From Treponema sp. (GTDB lineage Bacteria > Spirochaetota > Spirochaetia > Treponematales > Treponemataceae): a stretch of 64,000 nt of DNA. The position numbers and the translations under genes were made by a program. Positions 47,210 to 56,607 of this stretch are shown piece by piece. The notes below the pieces were generated by a model that saw only the letters and a list, made by a program, of their open reading frames with translations, did no database searches and was not told the origin of the DNA. Position 1 is the first letter of the stretch; each line of letters opens with the position of its first letter. The stretch is taken from the NCBI GenBank assembly GCA_016281495.1, contig JAEEIU010000038.1:186001-250000 (forward strand), given 5' to 3'.

Positions 47210-49933
47210 ATGGGGCATTTTCTCTATACGGTGGTCATTTATCCACTTTACATGATTATAGAACTTATTTACTCCATAGTTTACCGACTGACGGATAACG
47301 AAGGTTTGTCTGTCATTGCTGTAAGCGTCGGAATTACTCTGCTTTGCCTGCCCCTATATGCCGTAGCCGAAAAATGGCAGGAAATTGAACGCAATAAACA
47401 GGCTCAAATGAAAGCCGGTTTGGGCATGATAAAAAATGCTTTTACAGGTGATGAGCGATATATGATAACTAATGCCTACTATAGAGAGAACAATTACTCA
47501 CCTATTATGGCTCTTCGCTCATCGTTTGGAATTCTTATCCAAATTCCTTTTTTTCTTGCCGCTTATAATTTTCTTTCGAATCTTGAATCATTAATAGGTG
47601 TCTCTTTTCTTTTTATCCATGACATGGGGGAACCTGACGCACTTTTTTCTATAGGCTCTTTCCAGATCAATATTTTGCCCATCGCCATGACTTTGATTAA
47701 CATGGTTTCCGGTGCAATCTATACAAAAGGTCATTCCCTAAGGGAAAAAGTCCAGGTTTATGGAATGGCTTTAGTTTTCCTCGTTATTCTGTATAATTCC
47801 CCTTCTGGCCTTGTCCTTTACTGGACCATGAACAATGTATTCAGCATGGTTAAAAATATCTTCTACAAATTTAAAAATCCCATCAAAGTATTCTGGATTT
47901 CTTGCCTAGCCATAAGCATCTGTCTTTTAATTATTGCATTTATAAGCACTACTTTAGCTTATGAAGGTTTATTTGTTTTCTTAGTACTTTTTATAGCTTT
48001 ACTACCATTACTTGTCAAAGGTGTTTCAAAACTTTTAGATACAAGACTCAGCTCTTTTGTTGAAAACCGAGGACAAAAAAATATCATTTTCTTTAGCTCC
48101 TGCATCCTCCTTTTCGTTCTTACAGGACTTGCCATACCAACTTCATTGATGGCATCCTCACCGGCAGAATTTGCCGAAATAGGAAACCATCCTAACCCCA
48201 TGTGGTACGTCTTTAATACAGCCTTACAGTCAGCTGGACTTTTTGTATTCTGGCCTTTATGCATTTATTTCCTGTTCAATAAGCGAGTAAAAACCATTTT
48301 TTCCTTGTTTATGACGATTCTCGCTTTCATCTTCCTTGCAAATACATATATATTTATGCTTTCTTACGGCGATATTTCAACTTCGCTTGTATTTCTGGAT
48401 GCAGCAGATTTTAAGACATTTTCCCCAATATCTATTTTAAATATTCTTGCCATTCTCTGTATTTTCATATTAGTTACTTTTTTTATCCCTATAAAAAAGG
48501 GAAAAGTTTTCTCTTATTTGCTTTCAATTCTTGCCCTAACATTAACAGCTATCTCATTTGTCAACTCAAGCAGGATACTATCTACATACAAAGAGTATAA
48601 GTCACACTCAGAAACAGCCAGCAATCAATCCATCAATCCGATCTTTCATTTGTCAAAAGACAAGCCAAATGTCATACTCATAATGCTTGATAAAGCATCT
48701 AATCATTATGTCACATCAATATTTGATGAAAGCAAAAAAGTTTCTGATGCCTTTACTGGCTTTACTCTTTATCCAAATACAATTTCTTTTAACGGACATA
48801 CTTTACAAGGAGCTCCTGGTATTTGGGGAGGTTATGAGTATACTCCGTATGAGATGAATAAAAAAAGTTCTGAAACATTAAAAGACAAAAACAACCAGGC
48901 TATTCTCATGCTTCCACGAATATTCTCAGAGGAAAAGAATTATTCAGCAACAATAACAGATCCTTCCTGGGCAAATTACAGTCAAACAAATATCTGTGAC
49001 CTTACATTCCTTGATGAATATCCGAAAATTAAAGGCTATAGAACTATCGGCACTTATACTGATTATTGGTTAAAAAAATACAATAAAAAAGGAGAACTTC
49101 TAGACAATTCGGAATATATCTTGAGCCGAAATCTTTTATTTTTTAGCTTTTTCAGGGAATTCCCAATTTGTCTTAGGGAGTTTCTATACAAAAAAGGAAA
49201 ATACTGGTCAAGCAATGAGGATGCCGTACACTCCAAAATCATACTTGACAACTACAGTACACTCGATCTTCTCCCCGAATTAACAGATTTCAACAATGAA
49301 AACGATGGATCATATATTTGTATGGTAAATGAGCTTACACATAATGATCAGTTTATGCAAGCCCCTGACTACACGCCAGTTTCTGAAGTTACAGATTATG
49401 GGAAATCAAGATTCCGTGATAATTCAGATTATCACACTATGGCTGCATCTTTTTCACTTCTTTCGAAATGGTTTGATTACCTTAAAGAAAATAATGTTTA
49501 TGACAACACAAGAATTATACTTGTTGCAGACCACGGTAGCCAATATGAAGAAGATTGTTTTGATGATGATTCTTCAAATAAAGTTTCTGTCGGAAGGGGG
49601 AGATATCATCCTCTTTTGATGTTCAAAGATTTCAATACTGATGGAAAATTAAATGAAGACATGACTTTTATGACAACGGCAGATGTTCCAACCTTACTTT
49701 TAAATGGTCTTATTGAATCTCCAATTAATCCTTTCACAAATAAACAAGTTCCACTAGACACCACCGACATCAAGAATAAAGGCGTCATAATAAGTACCGA
49801 TAGCAAACACAAACCGGAATATCACAATCAATATACATTTGATGTTGATGATGGAGATTGGTGGCTTGTAAAAGATGATATTTTCCAAAGTAAGAATTGG
49901 ACAAAAGCAGCTCCAACTTCTAAGGACAAATAG
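47210..49933 (+). CDS. YidC-like domain fused to LtaS/sulfatase-type transferase domain (copy A)
   Basis: 907 residues from the ATG at 47210; AAGGA lies upstream, and copy B begins in the same way. Residues 1-225 resemble the YidC/Oxa1 core: LSVIAVSVGITLLCLPLYAV, a cytoplasmic helical hairpin, then SFGILIQIPFFLAAYNFLSN and LYNSPSGLVLYWTMNNVFSM. The Arg usual in the first core helix is Thr here. About six more helices follow (230-460). Residues 485-907 form an alkaline-phosphatase/sulfatase-superfamily domain: Asp494 in ILIMLDKA, possible nucleophile Thr531 in NGHTLQGAP, His711 in NELTHND, and Asp774-His775 in ADHGS. This is an LtaS-like layout, suggesting transfer of a phospho- or phosphono-group outside the membrane. 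Confidence 0.8.
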   Translation: MGHFLYTVVIYPLYMIIELIYSIVYRLTDNEGLSVIAVSVGITLLCLPLYAVAEKWQEIERNKQAQMKAGLGMIKNAFTGDERYMITNAYYRENNYSPIMALRSSFGILIQIPFFLAAYNFLSNLESLIGVSFLFIHDMGEPDALFSIGSFQINILPIAMTLINMVSGAIYTKGHSLREKVQVYGMALVFLVILYNSPSGLVLYWTMNNVFSMVKNIFYKFKNPIKVFWISCLAISICLLIIAFISTTLAYEGLFVFLVLFIALLPLLVKGVSKLLDTRLSSFVENRGQKNIIFFSSCILLFVLTGLAIPTSLMASSPAEFAEIGNHPNPMWYVFNTALQSAGLFVFWPLCIYFLFNKRVKTIFSLFMTILAFIFLANTYIFMLSYGDISTSLVFLDAADFKTFSPISILNILAILCIFILVTFFIPIKKGKVFSYLLSILALTLTAISFVNSSRILSTYKEYKSHSETASNQSINPIFHLSKDKPNVILIMLDKASNHYVTSIFDESKKVSDAFTGFTLYPNTISFNGHTLQGAPGIWGGYEYTPYEMNKKSSETLKDKNNQAILMLPRIFSEEKNYSATITDPSWANYSQTNICDLTFLDEYPKIKGYRTIGTYTDYWLKKYNKKGELLDNSEYILSRNLLFFSFFREFPICLREFLYKKGKYWSSNEDAVHSKIILDNYSTLDLLPELTDFNNENDGSYICMVNELTHNDQFMQAPDYTPVSEVTDYGKSRFRDNSDYHTMAASFSLLSKWFDYLKENNVYDNTRIILVADHGSQYEEDCFDDDSSNKVSVGRGRYHPLLMFKDFNTDGKLNEDMTFMTTADVPTLLLNGLIESPINPFTNKQVPLDTTDIKNKGVIISTDSKHKPEYHNQYTFDVDDGDWWLVKDDIFQSKNWTKAAPTSKDK

Positions 49934-49934
49934 A

Positions 49935-51029
49935 ATGAAATATGAATGTATTGTGATTAATGGTAAATTCCTTGAACAAAAACTCACTGGCGTACAGAGA
50001 TTTGCACTTGAGCTTACAAAAGCTCTTGATTCAAAAGCTAGTTCTTTACCATTAAAACTCATTCTTGCAATTTCACCGAAGGCAGACAAATACAACATTC
50101 CTCCTCTTAAAAACATTCAAGTAGAAACAATAGGTTTTGGTAAAGGAGTTTTTTGGGAACAGATATGTCTTTCTTCTTTCATTCGCAAAATGAAAGCCTT
50201 AGGACTTCATTTTTGCAATGCAGTACCTGTCTTTGCACCAAAAGGAATTGCTGTTTTGCATGACATCAGCTACAAAGTCAATCCATCTTTTTTTACCACA
50301 TTCAAACATAAAATTATTCGTATTTGGCATTTGATGCAGTATAAAGCCTGTGTTTCTCATTCCCTTGTCCTTTTGACTGTCAGTGAATTCAGCAAAAAAC
50401 AGATTTGTCATACATACAAAATCAATCCAGAAAAGATTACAGTCGTTTATAACGGCTGGCAGCATTTTAACACGACAGCAGATGATTCCTTACTTGAAAA
50501 ATATCCATTCCTACAAAAAGGTGAATATTATTACAGCATGGCAACCCTTGCAAAAAACAAGAATTTAAAATGGATTATTGAATGTGCTAGGAATAATCAG
50601 GATTCTGATTTTGCCATAGCAGGTTTGCTTGACCTAAAAAAACATGGTGTTTCCCTTGAAAATGATTCCGTTTCTAATAACATACATTATCTTGGATATG
50701 TCACTGATGAAGATGCCCGCTCTTTGATGAAAAACTGTAAGGCTTTTATTTTTCCTTCATTATACGAAGGCTTTGGTATTCCACCTCTTGAGGCACTTGC
50801 AATGGGATCGAAGGTCATTTGTTCAAATTCTACATGTCTCCCAGAGATTTTCGGGAAAAGCGTACATTACATTAATCCTAACGATCCTAATGTAAATCTG
50901 GATCAATTACTTCAAGAAAAAACAGACGATGCAGAACTTGCCCTTTCAAAATACAGCTGGAAAAACACATCTTCCAAAACAATTGAAGTAATAAATAAAC
51001 TTTTGGTAACTCGAGGAGAAGAAAAATAA
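49935..51029 (+). CDS. GT4 glycosyltransferase, paralogue of the enzyme encoded at 37240
   Basis: 364 residues from the ATG at 49935, one base after the stop of the previous gene. VINGKFLEQKLTGVQRFALE, IAVLHDISYKVNPSFFTTF, LTVSEFSKKQICHTYKINPE, VVYNGWQHF and FPSLYEGFGIPPLEALAMGS with the E-x7-E motif define GT4. It shares its whole layout with the protein encoded at 37240-38310. It sits between the two YidC-LtaS-like genes and overlaps the second by one base (TAATG), so it is likely to add a sugar to the same polymer. Confidence 0.88.
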   Translation: MKYECIVINGKFLEQKLTGVQRFALELTKALDSKASSLPLKLILAISPKADKYNIPPLKNIQVETIGFGKGVFWEQICLSSFIRKMKALGLHFCNAVPVFAPKGIAVLHDISYKVNPSFFTTFKHKIIRIWHLMQYKACVSHSLVLLTVSEFSKKQICHTYKINPEKITVVYNGWQHFNTTADDSLLEKYPFLQKGEYYYSMATLAKNKNLKWIIECARNNQDSDFAIAGLLDLKKHGVSLENDSVSNNIHYLGYVTDEDARSLMKNCKAFIFPSLYEGFGIPPLEALAMGSKVICSNSTCLPEIFGKSVHYINPNDPNVNLDQLLQEKTDDAELALSKYSWKNTSSKTIEVINKLLVTRGEEK

Positions 51030-53767
51030 TGGCAAACTTTTTATATACTATAATAATTTATCCACTCTATACAATAATTGAAGTCATTTACATGTTTGCC
51101 ATGAAAGTTACTGACAATAAGGGACTTTCCGTTATTGCAGTCAGTGTGGGAATAACACTATTGTGCCTCCCCCTTTATGCTGTTGCCGAAAAATGGCAAG
51201 AAGTTGAACGTAATAAACAAGCACAAATGAAAGGTTATCTTAAAAGGATTAAAGAGACTTTTACCGGTGATGAACGCTATATGATGACCACAGCCTATTA
51301 TAAAGAAAATAATTATTCCCCGATTATGAGCCTTCGTTCTTCTTTCGGACTTTTGATTCAGATTCCTTTTTTCATAGCCGCCTACACTTTCCTTTCTCAC
51401 CTTGAATCTCTAAATGGTGTTTCTTTCCTTTTTATTCGTGACATGGGACATCCAGACGCTTTATTTTCTATAGGTTCTTTCCAGATCAACATTCTTCCCA
51501 TCGCAATGACATTAATCAACATGATTTCTGGAGCTATTTATACTAAGGGACATTCTGTAAGGGAAAAAATACAGGTTTATGGAATGGCTTTGATTTTTCT
51601 GGTTATACTCTATAATTCTCCTGCAGGACTTGTCCTTTATTGGACTATGAACAATGTCTTTAGCATGATAAAAAATATTTTCTACAAATTCAAGAAACCT
51701 CTCAAGGCTTTTTGGCTTTTTTGTTGCATCGTTTCATGTCTTGCCCTTATTTATATTCTATTCATTTTCAAGACAAAAACCGCATATAAGGGTATATTTA
51801 CAATAATAGTCCTACTGATTTTTATCGCGCCGTTATTGGTAAAAGCGGTTCAAAAACTTCTTGATACTAGATTCAAGAGCCTTACGGAAAGCAAATCTGC
51901 CCGCCATGGTGTTTTTTTGGCATCCATACTTGTACTTTTCATTCTTTCTGGGCTGACAATTCCATCCTCTTTGATGGCATCTTCTCCAACAGAGTTTGCA
52001 GGAATTGGCAATCATCCTAATCCCATCTGGTACATATTTAATACAACCTTGCAGTCTGCAGGCTTATTTCTTTTCTGGTTTGTATGCATCTACTTTCTGT
52101 TCAACAATAGAATTCAAACCATACTTGCCGTTATTTCATCAATCTTAGCCCTATCAGCCTTGTTGAATACTTACATCTTCATGCCTTCTTATGGCGACAT
52201 ATCATATTCACTTGCATTCCTGAACGCAGTTAACTTTAGAACCTTTTCTTCTTATGCAATACTAAATCTGCTGTCTCTACTACTCCTCACCGTTCTTGTA
52301 GTTCTATTTGTTCATTTAACAAAAGGAAAAGTGTTTACATATACATTTACAATTTTGAGCCTTGCACTTACCGCAATATCAGCATACAATATATTTTCAA
52401 TTCAAAAATCATATATTGCCTATAAAGACAATTCTGAGGTAAATGCCGTTTCCAATGTATCACCCATCTACCATTTTTCTAAAACCGGCAAAAATGTCCT
52501 TCTTATCATGCTTGACAGGGCTCAATGCAATTATGTACAGGAAATAATGAAAGAAAGCCCTGATCTCCTGTCTTCATTCTCAGGATTTACACTATATCCT
52601 AATACAGTATCTTTTAATGGACATACACTTCAGGCAGCTCCTGCAATTTGGGGTGGCTATGAATATACACCATTAGAAATGAATAAAAGGGATGATGTCC
52701 CTCTTAAGGATAAAAACAACGAATCCCTTCTCATGATGCCAAGATTATTCAGCGAGGACTTGGATTTTAATGTCACCATAACGGATCCTTCGTGGGCAAA
52801 TTATAGTGCAATTTGTGATCTATCTTTTCTTGAGCCTTACCCAAAAATCAACGGATATAAAACTATTGGCGGATATACAGATTACTGGCTAAAAAAACAA
52901 AATGGAAATGAGATTACTGATTATTCGGAAGACATTCTTAAACGAAACTTATTCTTTTTCAGTTTATTTAGGGAAATTCCAGTTTGTTTTCGCGAAATAC
53001 TGTATTACAAGGGAAAATACTGGTCAAGCAATGATAAACTTCAGGATAACAAACTTATAATGGACAATTATACAGCTCTTGCAGTATTACAGGATTTAAC
53101 ATCTTTTGATGGAAATGCAAATGGTTCTTACACATGTATTGTAAACGAACTTACTCATGAGAATTATTACTTTGAAGCACCTGATTATATCCCAGTAAAG
53201 AATGTCATAAATCATGGTACTTCAAAATATAAAGATTTTGGAGATTATCACACACAAATTGCTGCATTTAAGATGGTAGGAAAATGGTTTGATTTTCTAA
53301 AAGAAAACGGCATTTATGATAATACCAGAATCATTGTTGTTTCTGATCATGGGAACTATGGAATTGAAGAAGGATTTGAAAAAGATGATGACCTCGATAA
53401 TAAAGTTGCAGATACAAACTATTCTGGACGAGGACATTATCATCCTCTTTTATTGTTCAAAGATTTTAACACATTAAATAATGAACTCCTTATAGACGAC
53501 ACTTTTATGACAAATGCAGATGTACTTTCATTACTTTTAAAAGATCTTATTCAAAAACCTGTTAACCCCTTTACGAAAAAAGAAATTCCAATTAACACAA
53601 TTCTGCAAAAGCAAAATGGAGTCATAATCAGTACAAGTGACAAACACCAGCCGGCTTATAATGGAAAATTTAAATATACGATAGGCGAAGATAATTGGTG
53701 GCTAGTTAAGGACAATATTTTTAAAAGCGATAATTGGTCTCAAGTAAAACCTGATTTGGAGGAATAA
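51029..53767 (+). CDS. YidC-like domain fused to LtaS/sulfatase-type transferase domain (copy B)
   Basis: 912 residues. The YidC-like part (1-225) is nearly the same as in copy A (LSVIAVSVGITLLCLPLYAV, LYNSPAGLVLYWTMNNVFSM). The middle helices and the catalytic domain are more diverged, but they keep the metal and active-site motifs: LLIMLDRAQ, NGHTLQAAP, VNELTHEN and VVSDHGNYG. The matching Thr again stands where YidC has Arg. Two copies with the same motor-like front and diverged catalytic halves suggest two substrates or two steps (primer and polymer), as with LtaP/LtaS. It is followed three bases later by a TagF-like gene. Confidence 0.8.
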   Translation: MANFLYTIIIYPLYTIIEVIYMFAMKVTDNKGLSVIAVSVGITLLCLPLYAVAEKWQEVERNKQAQMKGYLKRIKETFTGDERYMMTTAYYKENNYSPIMSLRSSFGLLIQIPFFIAAYTFLSHLESLNGVSFLFIRDMGHPDALFSIGSFQINILPIAMTLINMISGAIYTKGHSVREKIQVYGMALIFLVILYNSPAGLVLYWTMNNVFSMIKNIFYKFKKPLKAFWLFCCIVSCLALIYILFIFKTKTAYKGIFTIIVLLIFIAPLLVKAVQKLLDTRFKSLTESKSARHGVFLASILVLFILSGLTIPSSLMASSPTEFAGIGNHPNPIWYIFNTTLQSAGLFLFWFVCIYFLFNNRIQTILAVISSILALSALLNTYIFMPSYGDISYSLAFLNAVNFRTFSSYAILNLLSLLLLTVLVVLFVHLTKGKVFTYTFTILSLALTAISAYNIFSIQKSYIAYKDNSEVNAVSNVSPIYHFSKTGKNVLLIMLDRAQCNYVQEIMKESPDLLSSFSGFTLYPNTVSFNGHTLQAAPAIWGGYEYTPLEMNKRDDVPLKDKNNESLLMMPRLFSEDLDFNVTITDPSWANYSAICDLSFLEPYPKINGYKTIGGYTDYWLKKQNGNEITDYSEDILKRNLFFFSLFREIPVCFREILYYKGKYWSSNDKLQDNKLIMDNYTALAVLQDLTSFDGNANGSYTCIVNELTHENYYFEAPDYIPVKNVINHGTSKYKDFGDYHTQIAAFKMVGKWFDFLKENGIYDNTRIIVVSDHGNYGIEEGFEKDDDLDNKVADTNYSGRGHYHPLLLFKDFNTLNNELLIDDTFMTNADVLSLLLKDLIQKPVNPFTKKEIPINTILQKQNGVIISTSDKHQPAYNGKFKYTIGEDNWWLVKDNIFKSDNWSQVKPDLEE

Positions 53768-53770
53768 TTT

Positions 53771-55030
53771 ATGAACTTTTTATATATAGATCCTGGAACA
53801 GGAAGCATGCTCTTTTCTATTCTAATTGGGGCTGCTGCAACTTTGTTTTTTCTTGTAAAGGCATTATGGCTTAAGATAAAAGTGTTCTTTTCTGGTAAGA
53901 AAAGTGGCGTTGAAATGGATGCTTCTTACAAACCCTATGTCATATATAACGAGGGGAAACAGTACCTTAATCTTTTCAGGCCAATAGTTGAAGAGTTTGA
54001 AAGAAGAAAAGTAAACCTTTCTTATCTGACATCGATTAAAGATGATCCTATTTTTGAAGAAAAACTTGAATATGTTAAATCAGAATACATAGGCGAAGGG
54101 AATGCGGCTTATGCCAAACTTAACATGCTAAGTGCCGGAATAGTATTAATGACTACTCCAGGATTAAATGTATATCAGTTAAAAAGAAGCCGTCGAGTAA
54201 AGTATTATGCAAACATCATTCATGGTGCCAGTGATCCAACCATGATGAGGCTATTTGCCCTTGATTTTTTTGATGCAGTACTTCTTACAGGCGAATATCA
54301 GATAAAGGACATCCGTTATCTTGAGGATCAGAGGGGAATTACTAAAAAAGAACTCATTGTTGTAGGCTGTCCTTATTTGGATGCCCTTAAAGAAAAAATT
54401 GATTCTATTCCAAGTGAAAATGATCATAAGTTTACCGTTCTTGTTTCCCCCAGCTGGGGACCAAGTGCCCTTCTTTCCAAATATGGTGAAAAACTTCTGG
54501 ATCCACTTGTTGATTCCGGCTTTAACATCATCATCCGCCCACATCCACAGTCAAGAAAAACTGAAAATCAAGTTTTGGAACGAATAACTGAAAAATATAG
54601 AACCTGTGAAAATATTGAATGGGATTATGCAAGTGACAACATTTATTCCATGAAGAAATCCGATATAATGATTTCTGATTTTTCCGGCATCATCTATGAC
54701 TATACCTTCCTATGTGACAAACCAGTCATATATGTAAATGCGGAACTAAATCTTAAGCCATATGATGCTTATGACCTTCCAAATAATGGTAAAACCATAT
54801 GGCAGTTTGAAGTCCTAAGAAAAATAGGCATAGAATTGAAGGAAGAAAACTTTTTAAACATAAAGGAAATCATTCAAAATGCCAGTGACAGCGACGAGCT
54901 GTCAAAAGCAAGAAATAGTGCAAAGAATGAAGCTTGGATGCATATGGGGGAATCTGCCAAGTTGACAGTTGATTATATGCTTGGTAAAATTGCTAACAAC
55001 TCAAAAGAAAAGGAAGAAACAAATGATTAA
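53771..55030 (+). CDS. second TagF/TagB-like glycerophosphotransferase-family protein
   Basis: 419 residues, the same plan as the protein encoded at 41448: N-terminal helix NFLYIDPGTGSMLFSILIG, then a TagF-type GT-B fold with VLVSPSWGPSALLSKYGEKL, IIIRPHPQSR and SDIMISDFSGIIYDYTFLCD. The two copies differ throughout, so they are old paralogues. This one directly follows YidC-LtaS-like copy B and overlaps the class V aminotransferase by eight bases. It may use the CDP/CMP-alcohol made by the next two genes, while the first copy uses CMP-AEP; this division is inference. Confidence 0.82.
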   Translation: MNFLYIDPGTGSMLFSILIGAAATLFFLVKALWLKIKVFFSGKKSGVEMDASYKPYVIYNEGKQYLNLFRPIVEEFERRKVNLSYLTSIKDDPIFEEKLEYVKSEYIGEGNAAYAKLNMLSAGIVLMTTPGLNVYQLKRSRRVKYYANIIHGASDPTMMRLFALDFFDAVLLTGEYQIKDIRYLEDQRGITKKELIVVGCPYLDALKEKIDSIPSENDHKFTVLVSPSWGPSALLSKYGEKLLDPLVDSGFNIIIRPHPQSRKTENQVLERITEKYRTCENIEWDYASDNIYSMKKSDIMISDFSGIIYDYTFLCDKPVIYVNAELNLKPYDAYDLPNNGKTIWQFEVLRKIGIELKEENFLNIKEIIQNASDSDELSKARNSAKNEAWMHMGESAKLTVDYMLGKIANNSKEKEETND

Positions 55031-56108
55031 CTTTACAGTTGGTCCTGTACAAATGGATGATGAAACTCGGAACCTTGGATATGAACAAATTCCATACTTT
55101 AGAACTCCAGAATTTTCTTCCATAATGAAAGAAAATGAAAGGCTTTTATGTTCTTTTTTTGATGCACCTGATAATTCCAGGGTCATTTTCATGACTGGCT
55201 CCGGTACGGCATCCATGGAAGGTGGGGTAATCAATTTCTTTACAAAAGAAGATAAAGTTTTAGTGGTTAACGGTGGAAGTTTCGGACAGCGTCTTATAGA
55301 ACTATGTGAAATTCATGAAATACCTTTTACAGAAATAAAACTTGATTACGGAAAACCGTTGACAGAAAAACATCTTTCTCAATTTATTGGAAAAGGTTAC
55401 ACAGGTTTTTTAGTTCAATTATGCGAAACATCTACCGGTGTACTATATGACATGGAATTGATTGGTGATTTCTGTAATGCCAATGGTCTTTTTCTCTTTG
55501 TAGATGCCGTTAGTGGTTTTATGGCAGATACTTTTTCCATGAAGAAAATGCATGTAAACGCCGCCATTACAGGAAGCCAAAAAGCCCTCTCCCTTCCTCC
55601 CTCAATGAGTTTTACAGTTTTAGATGAAACAGCCATTGAAAAATGTAAAAAAAATGACATCAATACTTTATATTTTAATTATCCTCTATATCTTAAAAAC
55701 GGTGACCGCGGTCAAACGCCTTTTACCCCAGCAGTAGGAACTCTTCTTCAATTAAATGAAAAATTGAGACGCATTGAAAAATCTGGTGGAATTATAGTTC
55801 AAAACAAAATTGCATCTGAACGTGCAGAATATTTTAGAAAAGCAATTACCAGTCTCCCTTTCAAAATTTTTACAGACAAAGATAGTTCCTCAAATTGTGT
55901 TACGGCGCTTTGTCCAACAAATCCAGGTATAAGTGCATATGAAATATTTGAAATTTTAAAAGATGAATATGGTATATGGATTTGTCCCAATGCTGGTGAC
56001 CTGGCAGAAAGAGTTTTCCGTGTTGGCCACATAGGCAGCATAAAAAATGAAGAAATAGATAAATTGGTTGAATCTTTCAAGGATTTAGTTAAGAGAGGAT
56101 TAATATGA
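55023..56108 (+). CDS. class V PLP aminotransferase (AEP transaminase/alanine-glyoxylate type)
   Basis: 361 residues from the ATG at 55023; a longer frame from 54969 lies within the previous gene. INFTVGPVQMDDETRN, FMTGSGTASMEGGVINFF, VQLCETSTGVLYDMELIG and FVDAVSGFMADTFSM are class V motifs close to AepZ and serine/alanine-glyoxylate transaminases. The PLP lysine is Lys187 in TGSQKALSLPPS. A transaminase half is already present in PntC-AepZ, so this second one may make a different amino alcohol or phosphonate, or act in reverse. It overlaps the cytidylyltransferase gene by four bases (ATGA). Confidence 0.8.
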   Translation: MINFTVGPVQMDDETRNLGYEQIPYFRTPEFSSIMKENERLLCSFFDAPDNSRVIFMTGSGTASMEGGVINFFTKEDKVLVVNGGSFGQRLIELCEIHEIPFTEIKLDYGKPLTEKHLSQFIGKGYTGFLVQLCETSTGVLYDMELIGDFCNANGLFLFVDAVSGFMADTFSMKKMHVNAAITGSQKALSLPPSMSFTVLDETAIEKCKKNDINTLYFNYPLYLKNGDRGQTPFTPAVGTLLQLNEKLRRIEKSGGIIVQNKIASERAEYFRKAITSLPFKIFTDKDSSSNCVTALCPTNPGISAYEIFEILKDEYGIWICPNAGDLAERVFRVGHIGSIKNEEIDKLVESFKDLVKRGLI

Positions 56109-56560
56109 TAGCAGGAAAAACAGTTGTATACACAAGCGGAACCTTTGACATGCTCCATGCAAACCACATCAAAATGATTGAATATGCCAGATCTCTTGGG
56201 GATATTCTTATTGTAGGCGTAAACACAGATGAATTGGTTGCAAGTTATAAATCCACTCCCATCATTCCATTTGATGAAAGAATTGCCTTGGTTAAAGCAC
56301 TAAAATATCCCGATATAGTGATTCCACAACACTCGCTAAATCATGCAGATAAAGTGGAAAAACTTAATTTTGATGTTTTTGTAGTTGGAGATGACTGGGC
56401 CGGTAAATATGATTATCTTAAGGAACAGGGTGTTGACGTAGTCTATTTTCCTTATGGAAGTGGAATCAGCAGTTCTAGCCTAAAGCAGCGTATCTACGAG
56501 AATTATGAGCAAATGAAAAAGAAAGCCGACAGCCATTTTCCTTTTGATGCTGAAACATGA
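56105..56560 (+). CDS. cytidylyltransferase of the TagD/GCT family with altered HxGH motif
   Basis: 151 residues. VVYTSGTFDMLHANHIKMIE carries the nucleotidyltransferase motif as H18-A19-N20-H21, where TagD and its relatives have HxGH. VVGDDWAGKYDYLKEQGVDV and the terminal GISSSSLKQRI (RTxGISTT-like) match CTP:glycerol-3-phosphate and CTP:phosphoethanolamine cytidylyltransferases. It should make a CDP-alcohol such as CDP-glycerol for the TagF-like and LtaS-like enzymes. Its ATGA overlap with a transaminase gene suggests an amino-containing substrate. The substrate is unproven. Confidence 0.8.
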   Translation: MIAGKTVVYTSGTFDMLHANHIKMIEYARSLGDILIVGVNTDELVASYKSTPIIPFDERIALVKALKYPDIVIPQHSLNHADKVEKLNFDVFVVGDDWAGKYDYLKEQGVDVVYFPYGSGISSSSLKQRIYENYEQMKKKADSHFPFDAET

Positions 56561-56607
56561 TGTATAATAAAAAAACTTATAGACTTTTTTTTATCGAAGG
56601 AAATATA

